Assembly (NCBI GenBank): GCA_038025085.1
Contig: CM076151.1
Coordinates: 9,863,001 to 9,927,000 of the forward strand
DNA from: Tetragonia tetragonoides
Taxonomy: Eukaryota; Streptophyta; Magnoliopsida; Caryophyllales; Aizoaceae
Reading direction: 5' to 3'
Length of the DNA stretch: 64,000 nt
How positions within the stretch are numbered: position 1 is the first letter of the stretch; each line of letters opens with the position of its first letter. The notes under the pieces were generated by a model. The model had not been told where the DNA came from, did no database searches, and saw nothing but the letters and a program-made list of their open reading frames with translations. Positions 39,183-51,166 of this stretch are shown here, one piece after another. Position numbers and translations under genes: made by a program.

Positions 39183-41153
39183 TCAAGTAATGATATTCAC
39201 TACAATCTTCTCCTCATCCCTCACATTCTCAAAGAAAGCTTTTATGTTTTCATCATCCTTGACTCTAGCGTTACGCTTCCTTTGATAATTCTTAGCATTT
39301 GCATCTGCTTCGTTGCAATTCTCAATGCTCACTTCTTGTAAGTCATGCTGCCAACATGTGATCGGAAGATCAGAGTTACATCGATTGCACTTGTTCGCAC
39401 CATTCTCGCCTTGGAAGTACTTGAACTGTAAACAAACTCGAACAAAGAACAATATTAGTACCAAAGTTACTGTCAAGCAAGGGGAAGTAGAAGATGAGGA
39501 AAATGAACGCAGGAAATTACAACTTCATGTATAGCAGTTGGTTCATTGAGCTTTTGTATATAAATAAGAATCTTGAGATAGCACCACATTTTCCATAAGA
39601 TAGTTATGTTAGAACATTTGAAGGTGGGAACGAGGTGTACCTTCAGGATCTTCAGCTCATCCACCTGTTGAGAACGTCTTTTCTGCATAGATATCGATAT
39701 TGTCAGTGGATGTGAAGAAAGCCAAAGCAGAGAATCAATAATTTCATGGGCGCGATAGCTTTTCCAATCACAATCACTGTGACCGATTTTTAGTATCAGA
39801 TGTTGGACATCATGTAATGGACTGTAGGAAGCCTTTCGTAGATCTGTTGGAATTATGGAGTCCCTCTGTCGAAATTTAAAGACAAAAATCAGCAGACATA
39901 ATAGGACCGCGAAACATATACTTGCAATTATTGAGCTCAAAAGTAAAGAACAAAGTAATATAGTAGGGTTGGTCCTTAGACCTTACCTTATGTACATCCT
40001 GTGACCAATCATAATCATGTATTTCCAATCTTTCACAATGGCTGAGCTTAAGCTTTGCCAGAAATTGAACGACATTAGACATTGTCTCGTAATAATTAAA
40101 CAGGTATAAACTCAACTTTTCTATAGCCAAATAGTGTGAAGCAAATGATGGGGCATATAAACAGTTAGATTTTAAATGTTTAAGATTAGGAGCATCAATC
40201 TCGAACTTCTCAATCTTCTCGAATAAGTCCATCATGCACAGGGACTTCAAATAGTTACTTGAGATGACAACCCTTGGTGTTAAGAAACCGCATGATTCCA
40301 ACACCAAATGCTTCACATTTGAAAGAAGTGCCACAAGTTGAGGTGACCAAGAACACATGACTCCACATATTCGTAAATATCTCAAACTACTGCGGGTTGT
40401 CACCTCCATTTGTATGCCATTAGGTAACTCTTGATCACTTTCGTAATCAAACGAGCCAAGATTTGGTGCATCAATCACCAATTTGGACACATATTCATCA
40501 TTATGCAGAACAAGTTCATCAAGCTTTGAAAAGCCAGAAATCTTAAGTGTATCGAGCTGTAGGCATTCATAAAGGCACAGCTTCTCGATTAAAGGGCAAC
40601 TTATAGCGAAGATATCAATCATATCCTGGTCCAATTTAACCTTATATAAAGAAAGCCTCTTTAGTGAAGCAACAAAGATTTTACCAGGCCACCTATATAA
40701 AGCATTCCTCGCGAATTCATTGTACACATCTAGCTCTTCCAATTTGAAAACAATTGTGACATGATAAATCCACCGGTCCACACGATCTAATGTAGCTCGA
40801 GTCATTCTGCAGTTGGGAATATACAAGTGTAAACTTTGGACATAATGAGTTCGCTGTGATACCCGAGTGAGTGTTTTGTCCACGAAATCGAGAAACTGTT
40901 TCTGCAGTGTCTCGCGAAGCTTGGTTCTATCAATATTATTATTGATGCCACGGTTCTTTTTCAACCGTTGGTGAAAGAACTCTTTGCCGAGATTCAAACA
41001 TGGGAGGTTGATATGAACATCCCTCCATGCCCTCGAAAGGACTGTTGTAGCCATGGCTTGTTCTGGTGGAAGTAAAGACATAATTTTGTGCTTGATGTGT
41101 TCTGGCAACTCTGATATTCTATCTTTTTTCTCTGTTTTTGATCTCTTTCTCAT
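39183..41153 (-). CDS. F-box/FBD/LRR protein (copy A)
   Basis: Three exons, 39987-41153, 39641-39865 and 39183-39425, join in phase to 544 aa. Residues about 12-55 form an F-box (DRISELPEHIKHKI, then SRAWRDVHINLPCL). Irregular leucine-rich repeats follow, with VIDAPNLGSFDYE and LERLEIHDYD-type motifs. The C-terminus is an FBD-like region (WKSYRAHEIIDSLLWL) and a Cys-rich tail with CWQHDLQEVSIE. Such proteins usually act as substrate adaptors of SCF ubiquitin ligases through SKP1/ASK binding; the target is unknown. It is divergently arranged with F-box copy B, and is the closest full-length relative of copy C at 51.2 kb. The copia element lies immediately downstream of its stop codon. Confidence 0.88.
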
Positions 41154-42914
41154 TTTTTTTTTGTGTTTGTTTTTCTCCTACACTGTGCAAAATTCTCTCT
41201 TTGATGGTTTTTCAGGGTGACTAGAAAATGGAGCTTTTGAAGGGTTTCAATTTCGTTCTTTAATGTCTCAATGTTTCATAGGGAACCAAAGAGTTCAGGT
41301 CAAAATATACTACCTGATTTTGATCGAGTAAGTACATTGCTAAACAAGGAGTCTAAGGACCAAGAATTGGAGTTAAGTACAAGTTGCTCTTTAATGTACC
41401 GAGTTGAGTCGGATCATTTTTTTTTGTGGGTCCAAAGGAGGCACGGAGGCTCGTACAATAAATTTACCTACAATGAGAAGGAGATTTGTACCTGGGACCT
41501 AATGTGCGCAGGGCCTTAGTCGGGTCACATATTGACAGGTCTAGTTCAGATCCAGGTTTCCAGCCCATCTTCCTTATGCATATGATCAAAGAATTTTTTT
41601 TTTTTTGGGTGCAAAGCAAAGAAAAATAAGTACTCTATCTAGGGCAATGAGATCCATAGAGCAGTAATCAATGGCGAAGAGCCAAAACTGTAGTAGCTCT
41701 ACAGATCGAATATCAGAACTGCCAGAAGTTATAAGACAACACATCCTCTCTTTTCTGACCTCCAAACAAGCAATCACAACGAGCGCCTTGTCAAGGACTT
41801 GGCGCTACGATTGGCTCAGTGTACCTTCCATTGATGTCCCTAAACCATCCCTTAGGCTTGAACACAACTATGATGCACGTCCTTTACAACATATTCAGTT
41901 CCTTGACCATTTACTGCATCGTCGAAAACTACATCGTGATTCGAGACATAAAAAAACTCAACCTTTATCTACCTGTGTCGTTCTACTCGAAAGAGTACTG
42001 TATTGATGATAATCTCATAGATAATTGGCTTGGTTTTGTTGCTGATGCTGGGATCACCGGGCTACAAGAGCTAACATGTCATATAAGTTCCTCTCCTCCT
42101 CAATATTTTGTTACTAACAATTTATTAGCAAGGTGTATCTTAGCTTGTTCGAATTCGATAACCAAGTTAGACTTAAAAATGTGTTGGATTAATCATCAGG
42201 AATTAGAAAACTCAATCTTCCGCTCTTGCGGGAACTCTCTCTGCGTAAAGTTATTATAGGCAATGAGCTTCTCTATCAACTTCTCGCCAATTTTCCTACT
42301 CTCGAAAAACTAAGATTACACCATGTCGTCCATGTGTATGGTTGTAATTCCAGGGTGGTTAGGATTTCTGGGCTCCCTAAACTGAAAGTAGTTAAAGTGG
42401 TGGACTTCGATCCGTATACCAAGGTCGTGGTAGTTGATGCATCTAATCTTTATAGCTTATTGATACGCGGGTACAGATATACATGTAGTCCTATCCCAAT
42501 CCTTGTCTGTCCCTCAGCTTGCACGAAATTAGTCGAGTTAGAGTTACATGGTTGTAAAATTAAGGGCCATGAGTTGAACCAACTTCTCGATCAACTTGCC
42601 CAACTCAAGCTTTTGGTCTTAAAAGATATTGGTGAGTTGGAGAACATTAGGATCATGTCCAGCTGCCTTGAAAGTCTTACTGTTATGCAGTGTTGTGGAA
42701 ACTTGAGTGAAATTGAGATCAATTCTCCTAACCTAAAGTCTTTTGTGTATCATACTCATGCGAAAAACATTATATCACTCCGGTCAAGTACTCCTATAAT
42801 TCCAATGTATGTTGAACTTCATCACTTGCCTTATATTGAGAGTTTTTATCTACAATTCGGTAGAATTGAGGGAAGAATAAGATATATAATGTGGCATCCC
42901 AACCTTCTTGAGTT
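41097..42914. repeat. Left arm of 1.8-kb inverted duplication
   Basis: This stretch recurs in opposite orientation at 48662-50488. It spans the first codons of F-box copy A, the shared 5' region and most of exon 1 of copy B. The two arms encode identical translations over more than 450 residues in three frames. Known differences are 8 inserted bases in the right arm near 48735 and homopolymer length. Confidence 0.93.
41154..41670. promoter_or_regulatory. Bidirectional 5' region between F-box copies A and B
   Basis: The 517 bases separate two divergent start codons, ATG 41153 on the minus strand and ATG 41671 on the plus strand. The same unit occurs at about 49914-50431 and 50656-51166. It probably carries promoters for both directions. 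Core elements could not be assigned. Confidence 0.5.
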
Positions 42915-43607
42915 ACTCGCGAAACTAAGCAGTTCCAAACATGTGTCTTTGCTTATGGACGAGAAGGTATTGGTTTCATTTTCTTTGTTCTCATTGCAGA
43001 TGTAACCTATTAGGTTACGCAGTACGCTGTGAATCCTAAGACTACTTTTGTATTGTAGGTAAAACAGTATGATATCATCCCACTACAAGTTCCTCAAAGT
43101 GCCTGTCCTCCTCTTCTGAAGACCCAACATTTGGAGTTATCCCTTGAATCAATGGAGACAGTTCATGATCTTATTGACTGGCTAGATTTCTTGCTTTGTC
43201 TTACTCCTAAACCGATATACATTCGTATATCAGATCAGGACGGCAAGAACAGTCCTTGCATGTATTGCTAGAGGTATACCCTATAACTACTTGATAACTT
43301 GACTTTTATCATTGTCAGTACTCAGTATTCTCATTTCTTTAATCTTTTTAGCAGTTTGATATCCATCACAGTATATAACCTCTGCTCTGTATCTGATCAT
43401 TTTCCATTTACCGATTTGTTTGTGTTCTAGCTACAATACAAGGAGGAATCAAAGGATGAAAGGAGTTGCGGTTGCTATCCGTCTAAGCAAATCAACTGTT
43501 GGAAGCATTGCTTAAAGGATTTTAAGATAAGAGATCAGTTCAATTTTAATGACGACGGAAGCTTGAGAAGATATTTTGAGGATGCTATGAATGATGTTCA
43601 TAATTAA
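41671..43607 (+). pseudogene. F-box/FBD/LRR pseudogene (copy B)
   Basis: Exons 41671-42966, about 43059-43275 and 43431-43607 follow the family layout: F-box (DRISELPEVIRQHIL), LRR region (LRELSLRKVIIGNELLYQLL) and a Cys-rich last exon with CGCYPSKQINCWKHCLKD. The frame changes near 41945 and returns near 42200. A third break near 43245 is needed to reach the expected donor. The product is therefore probably not a full protein. Both early breaks are also in the inverted copy B'. Loss of function is inferred; an intron model that bypasses the breaks was not found. Confidence 0.75.
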
Positions 43608-43769
43608 TTACATGCTTTTCTGTCCTCTTATAACCTTTGCATTTGGATTCATCAGAACAATTCATCATCATTACAGTTTATCACATTCAGGAAAAAAGTA
43701 TATTCATTATGTCCTTAGAAATATTTGCTTGTAAACATCTTGATTTTATGGCGTTACACAGAAATAAAC

Positions 43770-43850
43770 ATCTTGATGTGTTCAGTCAACTCTGATATTC
43801 GACCCTTTTTATTGTACCTCTTCTGTGTTCTTGCTCTCTTTCTCCAGATG
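43770..43850 (-). pseudogene. Fragment of an F-box copy-A-type first exon
   Basis: On the minus strand the stretch reads through RISELTEHIK, closely matching the F-box start RISELPEHIK of copies A and C, with an ATG-less lysine/arginine-rich lead-in like MRKR. Nothing of the gene follows. It is a remnant. Confidence 0.5.
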
Positions 43851-44649
43851 AGGGCGTTACTTCTTCAGGTAGACCCTTCGTTCCACGGTTTCACCTGAAC
43901 AGGTAAACAGCGATAAGGCTGTCTTTAAAATTGGGGCATCGGCGGGGGGAGATGGAGTTGCCTCATTTGTATTTTGAAGAGGTCTTTGGATGTATTGTTT
44001 TCTACAGATCAGGAAATGGGACAAGTCCTGTCTATATAACTCTGTTCTGTTATACAGTATTTCCTGATCAATACAATATTATTAGCTTCTCTTCTTTGTT
44101 TTCTTTTTCTCATTGAAATTGATGAGAAAACTCTATCCACTTTAATTGTTTGAGGATAACTAACTGAACATGCTAAACTCTGAGGTAGACTCATAACATG
44201 ATGTAAATCATGTACTATCTTTATGGCGATATGCTAAACTTGATCTAATATTTGCCAAAAGGTACAGAATAACAGAAACATATGCCATATGACAATCCAC
44301 TCAAAAATCTAACCAATGCCAAATTAGCATTTCACAATCTAACAGTGAAAGGGTCTGAGAGTTTATTACTGTTGTTATCCTGAAGCACTTCATTAGGACA
44401 CCAGATAGGGAATAGGGACAATGTTCAAGAAACAATGACATACAAAGAAAATATGCACAACACAATTTGGCACAAATGCATGTATTGTCGATAGTCGATA
44501 CACTCAAAAGACAATCCTTTCTTAGCATCCGAAAGCATACAGTCATTTGCCAGATTTATAGATTCAACACACAAACTGACTTCCAGATAACTTCCACAGT
44601 TCAACTCTACCAAGGTGTTGTATCCCACTGTTATGTAGCAGAGAGACTC
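43851..44649. other. Intergenic DNA, 3' flank of the receptor kinase
   Basis: No gene is seen. The part near 44650 is probably the 3' untranslated region of the minus-strand receptor kinase. Confidence 0.45.
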
Positions 44650-47600
44650 CTAGTTGTTTGTTCCTGCAACAGCCCAGTAAATTGTGTTAGTGAAGAATAT
44701 TCAACATATTCATATGCTCGAGCTATGACAGAGAACGTAGAAATACATGCTATTATGTATTTTGTCCCAAATGTACCTCGAAATCCAATACGATGTCTAT
44801 GCCTTGTTCTAGCAAAACTGTTTCTTGTTGATTGTAGCTGTCTAATAGCATCTTCTATGCTCATTCGATCTTGGGGTGAATCTGCTGAACATTTCACTGC
44901 TACTTCAATTACATTCTTTATGCACTCAAAATATTTGTCATCTTGTTCAAGATTTCCATCCTGATCTCCTGTGCTTCCACCAGGACAATTATCTAGAAGC
45001 CTTGGATCAATGATATTTGTCAGTTGGTCAGGCGATGCTGATTTTGCATACTGATGAAGGTTCAAACCTCCTTCAAACGGTGCTTCAGTAGGCCTTTTTG
45101 CTGTCATCATCTCTATCATCACGATGCCGTAACTGTATATGTCGCCTTCCTTAGATACCACTGCTCCTAGGCCATACTCTGTCTCGAAATAGAACAATTT
45201 AGAGCCAAGAAATGATATGGGAAAAATAGAGCTGAAAACTTAAGGTTCAATAACAAAATTACAACTACAGGATAAACAAGGGGGAGGGGAGAAAAGTGCA
45301 TGATGAAGGATTGTTGTATTAAAAAACTTACCTGGAGCAGCATATCCAACAGTTCCTTTAATTGCAACTGAACTACTTGTTCTAGCATGTGATTGAAATC
45401 TTGCTAACCCGAAGTCCCCAACATGCGCAAACATGTCCTCATCGAGCAAAATGTTGCTCGGTTTGAGATCACAATGAGTTATGGGAATTTCACAACGGTT
45501 GTGCAGATAATCAATTGCACAAGCCACATCAATGGCAATGTTTAACCTTTGCAAGAGGCTTAAAGCTTGCCAATGTTCATCTTGTACTTCCATTGCTTGA
45601 TTCACATGAATCCATTGTTGAAGATTTCCTTTTGACATGAACTCATACACCAAAGCCTTGAAATCATTGCCTTGAAAATCAGTACTCGAGCAAGCAGTGA
45701 CAATCTTAAGAAGGTTCCTATGGCGAATGTTTCTCAATGCGTTGCACTCTGCCATAAAACTCCTACTAGCTCCTCATTCGGCTAAGCTAATTACTTTAAT
45801 GGCCACAACTGTGCTGCTCTCCAGATCAAGAACTCCTTTATAAACAGAACCAAAGTGGCCTCTGCCTAATAAATTCCCTTGAGAAAATCCATTTGTAGCT
45901 TTCAAAATCATGTCATAAGACACTTTTGGGAAGTGCTCGCTCGTTGATGATTCCTGGGGCACCCTGTTCTTTTTTCTCCTACAAAGAAGTAGGTATACAG
46001 AAGACAAGATGGATACACCAACAACCAAACAAGCTACCCCAATGATCAAGATTATTATACGAGATAATTTCCTTGCAAACCCTCTTTTTGGAGTGCTAGC
46101 GGGGCATCTTGGCAAATGAAGCTGAGGAATCCCTCCACAAAGCTCGGAATTTCCAGAAACTATCAATCCACTTAAATTTGCAAAAATCCCTTTTCTTGGA
46201 ACCTCTCCCTCCAAGGTATTAAAAGATAAATCAAGTTCCATCAAGGAAAAATTAGACAGGAAATTTGGAATTTGGCCGAAAAATCCGTTGTGAGACAGAT
46301 TTAGATATTGGAGACTGGTTAGAGTCTTTAAAGATTGAGGGATAGAACCATTGAAGAAGTTTCCTCCCACATATAGTGTAACAAGGCTAATGCAAGTACC
46401 AAGGCTACTTGTAACTTCCCCAGAGAAACTATTTGTTGATATATCCAAGAGCACTAACTTCTTCAACTGACCAATTTCCGTAGGGACGGTTCCTTGTAGA
46501 TGATTTTGACCCAAATTTAGCTCAACTAAAATTGAAGCTTGGAACAAATGGGGAGGTAGTACACCACTAAGGTTGTTTTGTGAAAGATACAAGTACAATA
46601 GACTCATACAGTCTCCCAGACTTGAAGGTATCGATCCTTCAAAATTGTTCTTGCGCAAGTCTAACGTACTCAACCATGATAAACTCCCTAGCGAGTGAGG
46701 GATGCTTCCACTAAGATTATTGTCATAGCATGAAAACTCTTGTAACTTGGTAAGCTGTCCAATTTGAGGAGGAAGATTTCCAGTCAGGCTATTTTCGCGC
46801 AAATCCAGTATCTCCAAGTTAACAAAGTTAAAAAACCCAAACGGAATCGTTCCACTAATATGATTTTGGCCGAAACTTATAAATGTGAGTTGAGTTGAGG
46901 AGTTAAAGAGAAAATCAGGTAATTTCCCTCCAAAGTTGTTAAAACTACAATCTAAAGTATTTAACTGACTACAGTTAGCAAGAGTTTCTACAAAATTCAA
47001 ATCATCACCTTCTCTTGTGCCTAAATGGTTTTCATAGATAATAAGATGTTTAAAATTGGGCATCATGTTTGTAGGACTGAACCTAAATTTACCAGTGAAA
47101 TTGTTGGAAGAGATTTCCAATACTTCAATTTGAGTAAGGTTGGAGAGTGAGACCGGAACACTCCCTTGAAACAAATTTCCACCTAATCCGAGAAAGGTGA
47201 GGTGAGGAAAACAAAACCCGATATCCACAGGGAGACTTCCTTCAAGTTTGTTAAAAGACAACTGGATAACTTTGAGAGAAGAAAGATTGTAAAAGGAATG
47301 AGGAATTTTACCTGAAATTTTATTCAGAAATAGGCTAATGGAAGTTAAACTTTTGAGTTTGCCAATATTGTCTGGAATGCTACCTTGAAAGGAATTGCCA
47401 CCTGCAGACAATATTTGCAGAGAAGTCATGTTCATAACGATGTTGAGGAGTTTGCCTGTCAATGTATTATCATGAACGGATAATGTTAGCAAGTTAGACA
47501 GAAGGCCAAGCTCATGCGGAATAGCCCCACTAAGATGATTCCGTTGAAGACCAAGATTCTGGAGGTTCGAACAACGAGATATGTTGGCTGGAATTTCTCC

Positions 47601-48035
47601 TTCAAAGGAGTTATTAGCTAATCCTAAACGACGCAGCCTGAACAAATTACCGATTTGAGGTGGTATTTGACCATGAAGACTATTGTTGGATGAGTCAAGA
47701 TAGTGAAGAAAACTCAAGTTTCCAACAAAAGGTGACAAAGTTCCTACAAGGCCACTAGAAGAAAGATTTAAGGCCACAACTCTTCGTCTTTGATGCAACG
47801 ACCTAGCACCACAAGTGACACCTATCCACTGGCAGTAGTGAAGAGAGTGATTCCAAGAGCTCAAAACACCTTGTGGATCATGAGTAATTTTAGACCGGAT
47901 TTCTAAAAGGGAAAGCTGGTCGGTATTATTAGTCCCTTGATCTGCATGATGATCAAAGGAACTCGCAATGACAAGGAGGTTTGAGTTGAAATGGATAATA
48001 AACAAAATGATAAGTAAAATGGCAAAGAGATTCAT
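44650..48035 (-). CDS. LRR-XII type receptor-like kinase with in-frame TGA
   Basis: Exon 1 is 45332-48035, exon 2 is 44777-45178, and a small exon 3 (44650-44663) is likely. Together they give about 1039 codons, the usual length of FLS2/EFR-type (subfamily XII) receptors. In order: signal peptide (residues 1-25), LRRNT with the WNHSLHYCQWIGVTC motif, about twenty 24-residue LRRs, a transmembrane segment (IIILIIGVACLVVGVSIL), a short basic juxtamembrane part, and a kinase with LLGRGHFGSVYKG, VAIK, HCDLKPSNILL and DFGLARF. HCD rather than HRD marks a non-RD kinase, typical of pattern-recognition receptors. A TGA at 45774-45776 stops the frame six codons after the VAIK lysine; the same frame is open on both sides. 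Translation would yield a 753-aa LRR-TM protein without a kinase. Confidence 0.85.
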
Positions 48036-48091
48036 GGCTTGAATAAATTTTGCAACTGTCTAGCTAAGATCTTTGTTGCTAGCTAGCTAGC

Positions 48092-48659
48092 TAGCGCAAT
48101 GAGCGTCGCCGAGGATACTTATACTAGAGATCAGGGTAGGATAATCTATGCTATACTAGGACCCTTGTTAGTTATTATTGCACACATCCTAGAATCCAGG
48201 AAATACGTTGGAATTTTGGAGGAACGACGACTAAGAAGTAGACTTGTCCCAACTATCAACATGAAGTCTTAGCGTTCTCCAATCAACTGAAAGCAAAACA
48301 AGCAAGTAGCAGGGTACATGTTAAAAAGTAGACACAAGTCTACTTCTTAGTCGTCGTTCATGTTGATTGGAGAAACGTTGGAATTTTGGAGGAACAACGA
48401 CTAAGAAGTAGACTTGTGTCTACTTTTTAACATGTACCCTGCTACTTGCTTGTTTTGCTTTCAGTTGATTGGAGAACGCTAAGACTTCATGTTGATAGTT
48501 GGGACAAGTCTACTTCTTAGTCGTCGTTCCTCCAAAATTCCAACGTATTTCCTGGATTCTAGGATGTGTGCAATAATAACTAACAAGGGTCCTAGTATAG
48601 CATAGATTATCCTACCCTGATCTCTAGTATAAGTATCCTCGACGATGCTCATTGCGCTA
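48092..48659. repeat. Near-perfect palindrome, 268-bp arms and 32-bp loop
   Basis: 48092-48359 and 48392-48659 are inverted copies with no length difference and only three mismatches (two near the outer end, one near the loop). The loop at 48360-48391 repeats pieces of the arm (GTTGGAATTTTGGA). The block lies 57 bases upstream of the receptor-kinase ATG, so the near arm probably is its promoter/leader. The outer end adjoins the right arm of the 1.8-kb inverted duplication. Confidence 0.93.
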
Positions 48660-48663
48660 AAAA

Positions 48664-49913
48664 CTCAAGAAGGTTGGGATGCCACATTATATATCTTATT
48701 CTTCCCTCAATTCTACCGAATTGTAGATTAAAAGTTAAAAACTCTCAATATAAGGCAAGTGATGAAGTTCAACATACATCGGAATTATAGGAGTACTTGA
48801 CCGGAGTGATATAATGTTTTTCGCATGAGTATGATACACAAAAGACTTTAGGTTAGGAGAATTGATCTCAATTTCACTCAAGTTTCCACAACACTGCATA
48901 ACAGTAAGACTTTCAAGGCAGCTGGACATGATCCTAATGTTCTCCAACTCACCAATATCTTTTAAGACCAAAAGCTTGAGTTGGGCAAGTTGATCGAGAA
49001 GTTGGTTCAACTCATGGCCCTTAATTTTACAACCATGTAACTCTAACTCGACTAATTTCGTGCAAGCTGAGGGACAGACAAGGATTGGGATAGGACTACA
49101 TGTATATCTGTACCCGCGTATCAATAAGCTATAAAGATTAGATGCATCAACTACCACGACCTTGGTATACGGATCGAAGTCCACCACTTTAACTACTTTC
49201 AGTTTAGGGAGCCCAGAAATCCTAACCACCCTGGAATTACAACCATACACATGGACGACATGGTGTAATCTTAGTTTTTCGAGAGTAGGAAAATTGGCGA
49301 GAAGTTGATAGAGAAGCTCATTGCCTATAATAACTTTACGCAGAGAGAGTTCCCGCAAGAGCGGAAGATTGAGTTTTCTAATTCCTGATGATTAATCCAA
49401 CACATTTTTAAGTCTAACTTGGTTATCGAATTCGAACAAGCTAAGATACACCTTGCTAATAAATTGTTAGTAACAAAATATTGAGGAGGAGAGGAACTTA
49501 TATGACATGTTAGCTCTTGTAGCCCGGTGATCCCAGCATCAGCAACAAAACCAAGCCAATTATCTATGAGATTATCATCAATACAGTACTCTTTCGAGTA
49601 GAACGACACAGGTAGATAAAGGTTGAGTTTTTTTATGTCTCGAATCACGATGTAGTTTTCGACGATGCAGTAAATGGTCAAGGAACTGAATATGTTGTAA
49701 AGGACGTGCATCATAGTTGTGTTCAAGCCTAAGGGATGGTTTAGGGACATCAATGGAAGGTACACTGAGCCAATCGTAGCGCCAAGTCCTTGACAAGGCG
49801 CTCGTTGTGATTGCTTGTTTGGAGGTCAGAAAAGAGAGGATGTGTTGTCTTATAACTTCTGGCAGTTCTGATATTCGATCTGTAGAGCTACTACAGTTTT
49901 GGCTCTTCGCCAT
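48664..49913 (-). pseudogene. F-box pseudogene copy B' (truncated, inverted)
   Basis: From ATG 49913 the sequence follows copy B exon 1, including both of its frame breaks. It ends at the palindrome junction before the exon 1 donor, so exons 2 and 3 are missing. It cannot encode a complete F-box/FBD protein. Confidence 0.85.
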
Positions 49914-50431
49914 TGATTACTGCTCTATGGATCTCATTGCCCTAGATAGAGTACTTATTTTTCTTTGCTTTGCACCCAAAAAAAAAAAATTTCTTTGATC
50001 ATATGCATAAGGAAGATGGGCTGGAAACCTGGATCTGAACTAGACCTGTCAATATGTGACCCGACTAAGGCCCTGCGCACATTAGGTCCCAGGTACAAAT
50101 CTCCTTCTCATTGTAGGTAAATTTATTGTACGAGCCTCCGTGCCTCCTTTGGACCCACAAAAAAAAATGATCCGACTCAACTCGGTACATTAAAGAGCAA
50201 CTTGTACTTAACTCCAATTCTTGGTCCTTAGACTCCTTGTTTAGCAATGTACTTACTCGATCAAAATCAGGTAGTATATTTTGACCTGAACTCTTTGGTT
50301 CCCTATGAAACATTGAGACATTAAAGAACGAAATTGAAACCCTTCAAAAGCTCCATTTTCTAGTCACCCTGAAAAACCATCAAAGAGAGAATTTTGCACA
50401 GTGTAGGAGAAAAACAAACACAAAAAAAAAA
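49914..50431. promoter_or_regulatory. Second copy of the bidirectional F-box 5' region
   Basis: The spacer equals the one between copies A and B. At 50432 it leads into a plus-strand copy-A start (MRKRSKTEKKDRISELPEH) that is cut off after 19 codons. Confidence 0.6.
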
Positions 50432-50655
50432 TGAGAAAGAGATCAAAAACAGAGAAAAAAGATAGAATATCAGAGTTGCCAGAACACTGAGCCAATGGAA
50501 GGTACACTGAGCCAATCGTAGCGCCAAGTCCTTGACAAGGCGCTCGTTGTGATTGCTTGTTTGGAGGTAAGAAAAGAGAGGATGTGTTGCCTTATAACTT
50601 CTGGCAGTTCTGATATTCGATCTGTAGAGCTACTACAGTTTTGGCTCTTCGCCAT
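50432..50655. pseudogene. Fused F-box stubs
   Basis: A 19-codon stub of a copy-A-like gene (plus strand, 50432-50488) abuts a stub of a copy-B-like gene (minus strand, ATG 50655, reading to about 50494). The B stub covers the F-box (DRISELPEVIRQHILSFL) and ends after WLSVPSI. The two are joined head-on at a breakpoint near 50489, where the word ACTGAGCCAATGGAAGGT is partly repeated. Confidence 0.75.
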
Positions 50656-51166
50656 TGATTACTGCTCTATGGATCTCATTGCCCTAGATGGAGTACGTTT
50701 TTTTTTTTTTTATTTTAACGAAAAACTTTTTTTTCCTGATCATATGCATAAGGAAGATGGGCTGGAAACCTGAACTAGAGCTGTCAATATCTGACCTGAC
50801 TGAGGCCCTGGGTACATTTGGTCTCAGGTACGAATCTCCCTCCCCCCGCGTTGTAGGTAAATTTATTGTACTGGCCTCCGTGACTCCTTTGGACCCACAA
50901 AAAAAATGATCCGACCCGAAAACTCGGCACATTAAAGAGCAATTTGTACTTGACTCCAATTCTTGGTCTTTAGACTCCTTGTTTAGCAAAGTACTTACTC
51001 GATCAAATCAGGCAGTATATTTTGACCTGAACTCTTGGGTTCCCTATGAAACATTGAGACATTAAAGAACGAAATTGAAACCCTTCAAAAGCTCTATAAC
51101 TAGTGACCCTAAAAAACCATCAAAGAGAGAATTTTGCAGTGTAGGAGAAAAACAAGACAGAAGAAA
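50656..51166. promoter_or_regulatory. Third copy of the bidirectional F-box 5' region
   Basis: This diverged copy of the spacer sits between the B stub (minus) and the complete copy C (plus, ATG 51167). It differs from the second copy by several substitutions and small gaps, so it is the older duplicate. Confidence 0.55.

Larger units (their letters stand above)
48662..50488. repeat. Right arm of 1.8-kb inverted duplication
   Basis: This is the inverted counterpart of 41097-42914. On one side it stops at the palindrome. On the other it stops within the sixth or seventh codon block of an F-box copy-A start (ELPEH), after which a second partial unit begins at 50489. Confidence 0.93.
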
